A stretch of 20,982 nucleotides of DNA from CAG-1031 sp964556785 (GTDB lineage Bacteria; Bacteroidota; Bacteroidia; Bacteroidales; Muribaculaceae), in the NCBI GenBank assembly GCA_964556785.1, contig CAZKXM010000025.1:1-20982 (forward strand), read 5' to 3'. The notes under the pieces were generated by a model, which made no database searches, was not told the origin of the DNA, and was given only the letters and a program-made list of their open reading frames with translations. Position numbers and translations under genes: made by a program. This document shows positions 8,293 through 14,947 of this stretch, piece after piece. Each line of letters begins with the position of its first letter. The first letter of the stretch is position 1.

Positions 8293-8327
8293 TTTAATAG
8301 TTGAATCATTGTTTCTAAACTATTAAA
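8293..8327 (+). repeat. 10-bp inverted repeat directly upstream of rubrerythrin
   Basis: TTTAATAGTT (8293-8302) and AACTATTAAA (8318-8327) are exact complements around a 15-base spacer and end two bases before the rubrerythrin ATG. The element could be an operator for a redox regulator or a 5'-UTR hairpin limiting ribosome access. It does not match the PerR box I know. No TAnnTTTG element is seen between coaE and this gene. Confidence 0.55.
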
Positions 8328-8329
8328 TT

Positions 8330-8935
8330 ATGGCAGACACAACACCTACCGCTAAAAGCATTATCGGTACTCAGACCGAAAAGAATCTGGTTATTGCATA
8401 TCTGAGCGAGTCAGCAGCTTACACCCGTTATACCTTCTATGCTCAGCAGGCAACGAAAGAGGGTTATTTCCCCGTTGCAAACGTGTTTAACGAAACAGCT
8501 GCAAACGAGCTTCATCACGGCAAGATCTACTTCAAGTATCTCGAAGGACAGAGAGTGGTTGAAGTTCCTATGTCGACCAACGCAGGTGAGATCCGCGACA
8601 CTGCTTCAAACCTGAAGATCGCTATTGCTGAAGAAAAGAGCGAGGGTGTCGACTTCTATCTCCAGTCGGCTAAGACCGCACGTGAAGAAGGCTTCAACGA
8701 TATCGCCGAGCACTTCGAGGCAATCGCATCGATCGAGAGAAGCCACGCAGAGCGTTTCGAACGTTATCTGAAACACATTGAGAACGGAACCCTCTGGAAG
8801 CGTGAACACCCTGTAACATGGCGCTGTCTTGTGTGCGGTTATCTCTTCGAAGGCACCGAGCCCCCCAAACCTTGTCCCGCATGCAACCATCCCTATCAGC
8901 ACTACATTGCGCTGGAAGACCTCACACTGAAATAA
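8330..8935 (+). CDS. rbr: Rubrerythrin
   Basis: Non-haem diiron peroxidase that reduces hydrogen peroxide in the cytoplasm, usual in anaerobes. The N-terminal ferritin-like four-helix domain (about residues 15-150) shows the expected carboxylate and histidine ligands: E27, the E60-x2-H63 pair in NELHH, glutamates at 101-102 and E136-x2-H139 in IERSH. A C-terminal rubredoxin-like domain binds one iron through C166, C169, C182 and C185 (CLVC and CPAC). The 201-residue length and domain order are classical. An inverted repeat sits directly upstream of the ATG and a strong terminator directly downstream, so it may have its own transcript. An oxidative-stress regulator is likely but none is encoded here. 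Confidence 0.96.
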   Translation: MADTTPTAKSIIGTQTEKNLVIAYLSESAAYTRYTFYAQQATKEGYFPVANVFNETAANELHHGKIYFKYLEGQRVVEVPMSTNAGEIRDTASNLKIAIAEEKSEGVDFYLQSAKTAREEGFNDIAEHFEAIASIERSHAERFERYLKHIENGTLWKREHPVTWRCLVCGYLFEGTEPPKPCPACNHPYQHYIALEDLTLK

Positions 8936-8955
8936 TCCGATTTGATATAAAACAC

Positions 8956-8992
8956 AGCAAAGGCTGCTTCGAAACCCGAGGCAGCCTTTGCT
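8956..8992. terminator. Strong intrinsic terminator between convergent genes
   Basis: AGCAAAGGCTGC (8956-8967) pairs exactly with 8981-8992; four further pairs, one of them G-T, extend the stem to 16 bp around a 5-base loop. TTCTGTTTTTG follows on the plus strand and an A-rich stretch precedes it, so it can end rubrerythrin transcription and possibly also that of the convergent PurF-like gene. Confidence 0.9.
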
Positions 8993-9015
8993 CTTCTGTT
9001 TTTGAAACCTAATTG

Positions 9016-10428
9016 TCAGAAATGCGATGATCCGTCAAAGCAGTGGGTGCAGATCTTGCACTTTGGCAGGCCGATTGACTTCACCAGAGTGTCGATCGGA
9101 TTAAACTTGAGCGATGTGAGGCCGAAACGCTTACGGATGCGTTCAACCAGCTCATTATACTCAGGAGAGCCGGTGGTGGCATATTTGTCGAGATTCTTGC
9201 AGGGATCGCCTTCGATTTCCTCGATTATGCGGCGTGTAAGCAGCTCCATATCGCTCTTTGAAGATGTGAAACCGATAAACGGACAGCCGTAAATCAGCGG
9301 AGGACAGGCGATTCTCATGTGAACCTCGGTTGCTCCGCAGTCATAGAGATCCTGCACGTTGTCGTTGAGCTGTGTGCCACGCACGATGGAGTCGTCGCAG
9401 AACAGTGCACGCTTTCCACGAAGCATCTCATGGTTAGGCACAAGTTTCATCTTTGCTACAAGATTGCGACGTTCCTGATTCGACGGTGTGAACGACCGGG
9501 GCCAGGTTGGAGTGTATTTTGAAATGCAGCGGTGATAGGGCACTCCCTTGCCGGCGGCATAACCAAGAGCCATTCCCACACCTGAGTCGGGGATACCGGC
9601 GGCACAGTCAACCTCGCTGTCGTCAGTCTTGCCCATCTCGAAGCCGCTGTAGAAGCGCGATTCGTCAACATTGCGTCCCTCATAGGTTGAAGTGGGGAAG
9701 CCGTAATAAACCCACAGGAACGAGCAAATCTGCATCTCTTCACCGGCAGGAGTGATTTCGGTGACGCTATCGGCAGTGATCTCAACTACTTCCGCCGGAC
9801 CAAGATCACGCACATGAGTGTAACCGAGGTTGGGGAATGACGTCGACTCTGACGATGCCGCCCACGAACCTTCCTTATGGCCGAGCACGATCGGGGTGCG
9901 TCCATACTTGTCGCGCACCGCGATGATTGTGCCTTTGTCGGTCAGGATAAGGAGTGAACATGAACCCTTGATACGGCTCTGCATATAAGCAATTCCCTCC
10001 TTGAAGGTCTTGCCCTTATTGATCAGCAGGGCAACGAGCTCGGTCTGGTTTGTGTTTCCGGAACTAAGCTCGGCAAAATGCGAACCTTCCTCAAGCAACT
10101 CCTTCTCCAGCTCATCGAGATTAACGATGTGGGCCACGGTGACGATAGCAAACTTGCCGAGGTGAGAGTTGATGATGATAGGCTGGGGATCGGTGTCACT
10201 GATAACACCTATACCGCTCATGCCCTTGAACTTATCGAGCTCGTTCTCAAACTTGGTGCGGAAATATGTGTTTTCAATGCTGTGGATCGAACGGTTGAAG
10301 CGAAATTCATCACTGTCAAACGTCACCATTCCCGCGCGACGTGTTCCGAGGTGCGAGTTATAGTCAACACCGTAATAAAGTTCATTGCAGCATGGTGTCT
10401 TTGACACCGCTCCGAAAAATCCTCCCAT
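9016..10428 (-). CDS. PurF-like phosphoribosyltransferase lacking the glutaminase active site
   Basis: This is an amidophosphoribosyltransferase homologue of 470 residues; PurF makes phosphoribosylamine from PRPP and glutamine. The phosphoribosyltransferase half is intact, with IPDSG at 279-283 and the PRPP motif FCDDSIVRGT at 343-352. Cysteines 235, 382, 457 and 460 sit where Bacillus-type PurF binds its 4Fe-4S cluster, with an extra C463. The N-terminal Ntn-glutaminase half is still recognisable, but the protein starts MGGFFG instead of MCGI, so the nucleophile cysteine is glycine. The HNGN oxyanion segment reads TVAH (97-100), the SDSE aspartate is Q128, and the catalytic arginine is replaced by serine or nearby residues. 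It probably cannot use glutamine; ammonia use or another role is open. A terminator separates it from the MFS gene upstream. Confidence 0.85.
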   Translation of the reverse strand: MGGFFGAVSKTPCCNELYYGVDYNSHLGTRRAGMVTFDSDEFRFNRSIHSIENTYFRTKFENELDKFKGMSGIGVISDTDPQPIIINSHLGKFAIVTVAHIVNLDELEKELLEEGSHFAELSSGNTNQTELVALLINKGKTFKEGIAYMQSRIKGSCSLLILTDKGTIIAVRDKYGRTPIVLGHKEGSWAASSESTSFPNLGYTHVRDLGPAEVVEITADSVTEITPAGEEMQICSFLWVYYGFPTSTYEGRNVDESRFYSGFEMGKTDDSEVDCAAGIPDSGVGMALGYAAGKGVPYHRCISKYTPTWPRSFTPSNQERRNLVAKMKLVPNHEMLRGKRALFCDDSIVRGTQLNDNVQDLYDCGATEVHMRIACPPLIYGCPFIGFTSSKSDMELLTRRIIEEIEGDPCKNLDKYATTGSPEYNELVERIRKRFGLTSLKFNPIDTLVKSIGLPKCKICTHCFDGSSHF

Positions 10429-10482
10429 TGGAAAATATTGATATGTTAGAAATTAGTAACTGTAACGGGGTATGAAAAAGAG

Positions 10483-10511
10483 GTTGCGCCGGAGGGTAGG
10501 TCCGGCGCAAC
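10483..10511 (-). terminator. Intrinsic terminator of the nfo-MFS operon
   Basis: An 11-bp perfect stem (10483-10493 with 10501-10511, GTTGCGCCGGA arms) and 7-base loop lie directly after the MFS stop. On the minus strand it is followed by CTCTTTTTC, giving a U-tract. Confidence 0.9.
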
Positions 10512-10514
10512 TGT

Positions 10515-11882
10515 TCAGATAAGTTCTTCTTCTAATTTGGTGGCGGGGTCGGGTGCCGATCCCTTTTCGGCGTAGGTTTCGCGAATGAACCACACCGAAC
10601 AGCCGCCGAGCAGGAGCAGTATGCCCGCAAGCACAATCATGTAGAGCTGATGCTCTCCACCGAGCGCTCGGAAAACCACTCCGCCAAGGGCGGCAGCAAC
10701 GATCTGCGGCAGAGTGATGGTGCCGTTGAACAGACCGAGATATGCACCCATGTGCTTGCCGTTGATCGAGTTGGTGAGGATGGTGAATGGCATTGCAAGC
10801 ATCGCAGCCCACGCAGTGCCTACCATAAAGAACGACACGAACAAGACAAACTTATTGGTGAAGAACATCGTGGAGATAAACCCGATGCCACCGATAAGCA
10901 GACTCAAACTATAGGCAAGCCTGCGGTTTTTGAACAAGGGTAAAACAACAGCCCACACAACAGAGCCGATGGCCTGAACCGCAAAGAGAATACCGGTCCA
11001 GTTACCGGCTTCCTGATAAGAGTCGACATTGGTGGATGAATTCGGAAGCCAGCCGAACGCCTGCTCGGCAACGCCGCCGGTGGTGTAGGTCCACATGTAC
11101 ATGAACGCAGCCCAGCAGAAAAACTGAACGAGGCCCACTGTCCAGAACACCTTGGGAGCCTTGACAAGCAAGGTTATGAAATTTTCCTTCGGTTCGTTTT
11201 TCGTCTCGGTGATACCATGATATTCGGCATATTCCTTCGGAGGCATCTCCTTTACTTTCCAGAATGTGTAGAGTACACACAGAATCAGGATTCCGGCACC
11301 GAGATAGAATGACCAGGCCACTGATTCAGGCACCTGATTGCCCTCGGCAATGTTGCGGAATCCGAGCCATGCCAAAACATATGGGAACACAAAGCCCACC
11401 ACAGATCCGGCATTGCACAGAAAACTCTGAATGGAGTAGGCCAGACCCTTCTGTTTCTCATTGACCATATCGCCAACAAGCATCTTGAACGGCTGCATCG
11501 ACACATTGATCGACAGGTCGAGAAACATCAGCGAAATGGCGCCGAAAATCAGCGCTCCCGAAACTGCGAAATGAAAGCTGCCGGCATTAGGAAGCAGACA
11601 CATAACGATCACGGCGAGGAGCGATCCGACAATGAGGTAGGGGAGACGACGTCCGAAACGGTTCCAGGTGCGGTCGCTCAGCGTGCCGACAATAGGCTGA
11701 ATCAGCAGTCCCGCAATAGGGGGGAGGAGCCAGAAATAGCTCAGGTTGTGAGGATCAGCGCCGAGAGTGGCGAAGATTCTCGAGATGTTAGCGCTCTGCA
11801 GCGCATAAGCAATCTGAACTCCGAAAAATCCGAAGCTCAGGTTCCATAGCGCCATGAACGACTGATCAGGTTTGTTTTTCAT
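10515..11882 (-). CDS. MFS transporter, SLC45/sucrose-maltose-like sugar symporter family
   Basis: A 455-residue membrane protein with about twelve hydrophobic segments. The N-terminal stretch LSFGFFGVQIAYALQSANISRIF and the loop 2-3 motif SDRTWNRFGRR (residues 69-79) are typical of the GPH-like/SLC45 branch of the major facilitator superfamily, which includes proton-coupled sucrose and maltose carriers of Bacteroidota. Substrate cannot be read from sequence; no glycosidase or regulator is adjacent. It starts 27 bases after nfo with no terminator between, so it is probably transcribed from the nfo promoter. A terminator follows immediately. Pairing of a sugar carrier with a DNA-repair gene is likely just local gene order. 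Confidence 0.85.
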   Translation of the reverse strand: MKNKPDQSFMALWNLSFGFFGVQIAYALQSANISRIFATLGADPHNLSYFWLLPPIAGLLIQPIVGTLSDRTWNRFGRRLPYLIVGSLLAVIVMCLLPNAGSFHFAVSGALIFGAISLMFLDLSINVSMQPFKMLVGDMVNEKQKGLAYSIQSFLCNAGSVVGFVFPYVLAWLGFRNIAEGNQVPESVAWSFYLGAGILILCVLYTFWKVKEMPPKEYAEYHGITETKNEPKENFITLLVKAPKVFWTVGLVQFFCWAAFMYMWTYTTGGVAEQAFGWLPNSSTNVDSYQEAGNWTGILFAVQAIGSVVWAVVLPLFKNRRLAYSLSLLIGGIGFISTMFFTNKFVLFVSFFMVGTAWAAMLAMPFTILTNSINGKHMGAYLGLFNGTITLPQIVAAALGGVVFRALGGEHQLYMIVLAGILLLLGGCSVWFIRETYAEKGSAPDPATKLEEELI

Positions 11883-11909
11883 ATTGAATGAAGTATGATA
11901 TAATATTTT

Positions 11910-12755
11910 TCAGTTTTTCACAAGCGAGTAAAGCCACGCAATCTCGTCGGCCCAGCGTGATTCATCAGGCGTTTCGAGAATAATGGGAATGCCGTCGAGC
12001 CGCGGGTCGTTCATAAACATCTCGAAAAATGATTCACCGATGGTGCCTTCGCGAAGCGGAGCGTGGCGGTCGATTTTCGAACCAAGTTCTCTCTTTGAAT
12101 CGTTGAGATGGATGCCTTTGAGGTATTGCAGACCCACAATCCTGTCAAATTCGCGCCATGTGTGTTCATAACCTTCCGGGGTCGAGAGATCGTATCCGGC
12201 GGCAAAGGTGTGGCACGTGTCAATGCAAACGCCAACACGGTCTTTTTGCTCAATCTGCTCGATAATCCTTGCAAGATTCTCGAACTTGAATCCGAGATTC
12301 GATCCCTGTCCTGCCGTGTTTTCAATAACGGCCACAACATTCTCCGTTTCGGGAATGATAAGGTTTAATGACGTGGCGATCAGATCAAGGCATTCCTCCT
12401 CTGAAATCTTGTTAAGGTGGCTGCCGGGATGGAAGTTGAGCCGCGTAAGCCCGAGAGCCTCGGCCCGATTCATTTCGTCGCGGAAAGCGTCGCGGCTTTT
12501 TTGAAGTTTATCCTCGTCAGGCGATCCGAGATTTATCAGATAACTGTCGTGGGGCAAAATCACATCAGGACTGTAGCCGAGCTCCCGACAATTTCGCCTG
12601 AAATCTTCTATCTCTTGTTTGGTTAATGCCTTAGAGCGCCATCGCGCCGGGTTACGAGTGAAAAGGGCAAAAGCTTTCGCACCTATGCTGTCAGCGTTAA
12701 GCGGCGCTTTATCAACACCGTTTTCAGCCGACACGTGAGCTCCAACGAATTTCAT
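11910..12755 (-). CDS. nfo: Endonuclease IV (deoxyribonuclease IV)
   Basis: Zinc-dependent AP endonuclease of base-excision repair that cuts 5' of abasic sites and processes oxidised 3' ends. The sequence aligns closely with E. coli Nfo throughout: KFVGAHVSA start, ILPHDSYLINLG, NFHPGSHL, VIENTAGQGSN, CIDTCHTFAAGYD, GIHLNDSK, KIDRHAPL and IILETP, which carry all the metal-ligand histidines, aspartates and glutamates. The 281-residue form from ATG 12755 is chosen over GTG 12788, because the GTG sits at the end of a consensus -7 element and the family begins at MK-x-(V/I)GAHVSA. The MFS gene follows 27 bases downstream. Confidence 0.96.
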   Translation of the reverse strand: MKFVGAHVSAENGVDKAPLNADSIGAKAFALFTRNPARWRSKALTKQEIEDFRRNCRELGYSPDVILPHDSYLINLGSPDEDKLQKSRDAFRDEMNRAEALGLTRLNFHPGSHLNKISEEECLDLIATSLNLIIPETENVVAVIENTAGQGSNLGFKFENLARIIEQIEQKDRVGVCIDTCHTFAAGYDLSTPEGYEHTWREFDRIVGLQYLKGIHLNDSKRELGSKIDRHAPLREGTIGESFFEMFMNDPRLDGIPIILETPDESRWADEIAWLYSLVKN

Positions 12756-12787
12756 GCTTTGTGATAGTAGATTGTTCGGATCGCTCA

Positions 12788-12818
12788 CAAAATTACTAAT
12801 TTATTGTTTAACCGCAAA
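12788..12818 (-). promoter_or_regulatory. Bacteroidota sigma-ABfr-type promoter of nfo
   Basis: Read on the minus strand, TTTG (12818-12815) is followed after 19 bases by TAATTTTG (12795-12788), a full match to the -33/-7 pattern with standard spacing. ATG 12755 lies 32 bases downstream of the -7 element. Confidence 0.8.
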
Positions 12819-12867
12819 ACGTTTGTCCGTCATCGGCCGCTTTTTTGACACGTTTGGAATAAAAAGC

Positions 12868-12901
12868 GAGTGCGCACAAACAAAATTATTCGTGCGCACT
12901 C
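12868..12901 (-). terminator. Intrinsic terminator of the PepSY-like gene
   Basis: The 10-bp arms GAGTGCGCAC (12868-12877) and 12892-12901 enclose a 14-base AT-rich loop. On the minus strand they are followed by GCTTTTTATT. The hairpin starts 21 bases beyond the PepSY-like stop and upstream of the nfo promoter. Confidence 0.85.
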
Positions 12902-12922
12902 ATTTAACGTTCTGATTGCGGT

Positions 12923-13369
12923 TTAATCGTCCATCTTCATGCTCCTGAACTGCCCGAGCAAAGAAAACGTGAGCTCCACGCCGTCAGAAAGCTCAACTTC
13001 ATATTTTGATGAACCTTTCTCGATTTTGACGATTATCACATCTGCAAAATTTTTCTTTACATAAGTCCGGATCGTCATAGGAATGATACCGTTTGGAACA
13101 GCTTTTGTCTTACAGTCGACCGACGTCCAGTTACCGGCATTGTTAAACTCAATCTTTGTGCCGTTTGTAAGCTTGACATCGTAGTCGGTTTTCTTAAGAA
13201 AGTGACTGTCAACCTTTATCATGCCTATTTTTGCCTTGGGGAAATATTCCGTCAGAAAATCCTGCGCAGCCTGTGGCAGATCATTACGGTCGAGAGTGTA
13301 CTTATCGAGCGCAAAGCCGCTCATTGTACACAGAAGCAGCATCACTATCAGCAAAATTGATTTTTTCAT
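12923..13369 (-). CDS. Exported PepSY-like domain protein
   Basis: A 148-residue protein with a signal peptide (MKKSILLIVMLLLCTMSGFA, cleavage predicted before LDKYT). The mature part has two similar halves of the BLIP-like/PepSY-like fold seen in many small periplasmic Bacteroidales proteins: F-(T/L)-x-YFPKAKI...YDVKLTNGTKIEFNNAGNW, then IRTYVKKNF...IEKGSSKYEVELSDGVELTF. The function is unknown; PepSY-type folds are thought to bind or inhibit other proteins. ATG 13369 is used because a further 33 codons upstream have no signal-like or conserved character and would bury the signal peptide. It has its own terminator and is divergent from the WG-repeat gene; I could not assign a consensus promoter to it. 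Confidence 0.8.
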   Translation of the reverse strand: MKKSILLIVMLLLCTMSGFALDKYTLDRNDLPQAAQDFLTEYFPKAKIGMIKVDSHFLKKTDYDVKLTNGTKIEFNNAGNWTSVDCKTKAVPNGIIPMTIRTYVKKNFADVIIVKIEKGSSKYEVELSDGVELTFSLLGQFRSMKMDD

Positions 13370-13493
13370 ATACAATAAATTAGTTTCTGTCAAAACAAAT
13401 CGTCGGCAGTAAAAGTTCCCGTCGGGCTGCCATGACCATAGCATCGAGTGGAGTAGTATCTTTACCACGGTGACACATTATTAAACTATTGCA

Positions 13494-13501
13494 TATCTTT
13501 G
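13494..13501 (+). promoter_or_regulatory. -7 element of the WG-repeat gene
   Basis: TATCTTTG matches TAnnTTTG exactly and ends 23 bases before ATG 13525. A TTTG -33 element at the right distance is not seen. Confidence 0.55.
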
Positions 13502-13524
13502 CAATCTAAACAGAAAAACTCGAT

Positions 13525-14190
13525 ATGAAACGCCTTCTTCTCATCATCTCAGTTATTTGTGCATTTGCTTCAGCCCATGCTCAATATTATTATCCCTATG
13601 ACAGCAGTAATTTTTATTATGATGATGCACCAAATCTAATAATTCAAAAGGATAAAATTATGGGATGGTATGTTTCTAACCTTGACGGTCAACGTATCAG
13701 TGATTACTATCAACAGATACGTCCTTACAGTCAAGGAGCCGCAGCAGTAAAAGATAAAATTATGGGTTGGTGTTTTATAAATCTGTCAGGGAAAAAATTT
13801 ACAGACTATTACACCGAAGTTGATGATTTCCATGAGGGCTATGCTCTTGTCAAAGACAACGTTATGGGTTGGACATTTATCAATGGTAAAGGAGATAAAC
13901 TCGTATCTGACTACTTTGATGAAGCCTATCCATTCCATCGAGGCGTTGCACTCGTTAAAGACAAGGTTATGGGTTGGTATCTACTCAATACAGCAGGCAA
14001 AAGAATAACAGACTACCATAAAACCCCTTGGGATTTTAAGCCAGCCCCAACCAACTCGCCGTCCTTGGTAAGCATCATTTCACGAATCTCGTCAGCACAC
14101 AATAAAATTTGTGAGCACAGGGAGAACTCAGAATCTCTGGCAATTGAAGGAGGAATCCAAAGCAGAGTATATGGGAGAGATGTCAAATAA
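13525..14190 (+). CDS. Exported WG-repeat protein with an anomalous C-terminus
   Basis: A signal peptide (about residues 1-19, ending ASAHA) is followed by four WG repeats. The G-W pairs are at 47-48, 81-82, 115-116 and 150-151, a period of 34-35 residues, each followed by N-x-x-G-x-x-x-(T/S)DY and preceded by KDKIMGW-type segments. WG (beta-repeat) proteins are widespread and mostly of unknown function. The fourth repeat breaks off near residue 165. The last 55 or so residues are S/N-rich, show no repeat and run into a DNA segment whose opposite strand looks more coding, so the true gene probably was longer and has lost its 3' part. The gene is much richer in A+T than its neighbours. Confidence 0.7.
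   Translation: MKRLLLIISVICAFASAHAQYYYPYDSSNFYYDDAPNLIIQKDKIMGWYVSNLDGQRISDYYQQIRPYSQGAAAVKDKIMGWCFINLSGKKFTDYYTEVDDFHEGYALVKDNVMGWTFINGKGDKLVSDYFDEAYPFHRGVALVKDKVMGWYLLNTAGKRITDYHKTPWDFKPAPTNSPSLVSIISRISSAHNKICEHRENSESLAIEGGIQSRVYGRDVK
14018..14105 (-). pseudogene. Possible remnant of an unidentified coding sequence, antisense to the WG gene 3' end
   Basis: On the minus strand this piece reads ADEIREMMLTKDGELVGAGL and a few more residues, with a natural-looking amino-acid mix and G+C-rich codons like the rest of the chromosome. It stops at 14013-14015 and upstream it runs into the low-complexity repeat zone, so no start or complete domain exists. I do not recognise the family. It may be a scrap brought in by rearrangement, or a chance reading. 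Confidence 0.25.
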
Positions 14191-14362
14191 ATCAGAAACG
14201 AGGAGAACACGAAAGCATTAGATAACAAGGAGAACTCAGAATACAAAAGAGTTCAATGAGAACTCGAAATCATCAGAATCCATGTAGGACTCATATTATT
14301 ACAGAATTCGTGGAGATCTCGAAAGCACAGAACTCAGCTTATAACAGGATCGGAGAGATCTC
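14122..14362. repeat. Degenerate tandem repeats built on GAGAACTC / GAGATCTC
   Basis: Related cores recur at 14123 (GAGAACTCAGAAT), 14203 (GAGAACACGAAAGCA), 14230 (GAGAACTCAGAATAC), 14258 (GAGAACTCGAAAT), 14313 (GAGATCTCGAAAGCA) and 14355 (GAGATCTC), with a weaker one near 14286. Neighbouring cores between 14203 and 14313 lie 26-28 bases apart. The core is a full or near palindrome. Together with flanking sequence, the 308 bases between 14191 and 14498 hold no gene I can support; besides this array there is a short tandem GGAAATA stretch near 14380-14395 and a nested inverted repeat. Confidence 0.55.
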
Positions 14363-14410
14363 ACAATTATGCGTAAGAGGAAATAGGAAATAGGAAAGAT
14401 ATACTCTCGA

Positions 14411-14452
14411 ATTTCAGTACGCTATTTAACATAACCGTGATTATGCTGAAAT
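14411..14452 (+). repeat. Nested inverted repeat upstream of the metal-efflux operon
   Basis: ATTTCAG (14411-14417) pairs with CTGAAAT (14446-14452), and CATAA (14430-14434) pairs with TTATG (14441-14445) inside it, with a 12-base bulge on one side. It ends 34 bases before the -7 element of the operon, so it could be an operator or a weak terminator. No known metalloregulator box is matched. Confidence 0.35.
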
Positions 14453-14486
14453 GGTGCGCGACATCGGGTTGCAAAAATAATTTTGC

Positions 14487-14494
14487 TATCTTTG
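14487..14494 (+). promoter_or_regulatory. -7 element of the metal-efflux operon
   Basis: TATCTTTG matches TAnnTTTG exactly and is identical to the element of the WG-repeat gene. It ends only four bases before the GTG start of the first gene, which would make the mRNA leaderless or nearly so. No -33 TTTG is seen at normal spacing. Confidence 0.5.
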
Positions 14495-14498
14495 CATT

Positions 14499-14906
14499 GT
14501 GAGAAAATTACGAAGCATATCGTTACTGACGCTGCTCATGTTTGTGCTGTCAATGATGGTGAAGTTTCACCACCACGACTCTGACGGGTGCATGATGATT
14601 GCAGTAACGTCGCATCACGACATCGCCATCGGTCTGCACATCGGTCATCACGATTGCGAGGAATCTCATTCTCACTCAACAGGTGATTCAGACGCGTTGC
14701 GATTCTGTCAACTCACTCCCGACACATTTGTGAGTTCAAAGCAGCTCAACGTAACGGTTGATTCTTTTGAACCAACGCCGTCTCCGGCCATTAGCCGTCC
14801 GGGAACAGAAATTAGCACTGTTTCACTAACCACTACTCAAGATAAAAAGCATGTTAACAGTCAGTTAGATTGTTGGAGATTTCGAGGCCCGCCTTCGAGA
14901 GCGTAG
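14499..14906 (+). CDS. Small His-rich membrane-anchored or secreted protein, first gene of the efflux operon
   Basis: A 135-residue protein of unknown function. A basic N-terminus and hydrophobic helix (MRKLRSISLLTLLMFVLSMM) form a signal anchor or signal peptide. The next 40 residues hold ten histidines (24-26, 39-40, 47, 50-51, 57, 59) with C31 and C53, in clusters such as FHHHDSDGC and GHHDCEESHSHS; a periplasmic metal-binding or metal-buffering role is inferred. The rest is S/T/P-rich and unstructured-looking. The start must be GTG 14499 or later, since an in-frame stop is at 14478-14480; ATG 14538 would cut the hydrophobic helix. The adaptor gene follows after 41 bases without a terminator, so they share a transcript. 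Confidence 0.68.
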   Translation: MRKLRSISLLTLLMFVLSMMVKFHHHDSDGCMMIAVTSHHDIAIGLHIGHHDCEESHSHSTGDSDALRFCQLTPDTFVSSKQLNVTVDSFEPTPSPAISRPGTEISTVSLTTTQDKKHVNSQLDCWRFRGPPSRA

Positions 14907-14947
14907 CGATCCATTCATTATAACAATCTAATCAAAAGACAATTAAC

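Noticed and set aside
13370..13468. Upstream extension of the PepSY-like protein to 181 residues
   Set aside because: It would place 33 non-conserved residues before a clear signal peptide starting at ATG 13369.
14122..14362. CRISPR array
   Set aside because: Copies are short, degenerate and irregularly spaced, spacers of uniform length are absent, and no cas genes are nearby.
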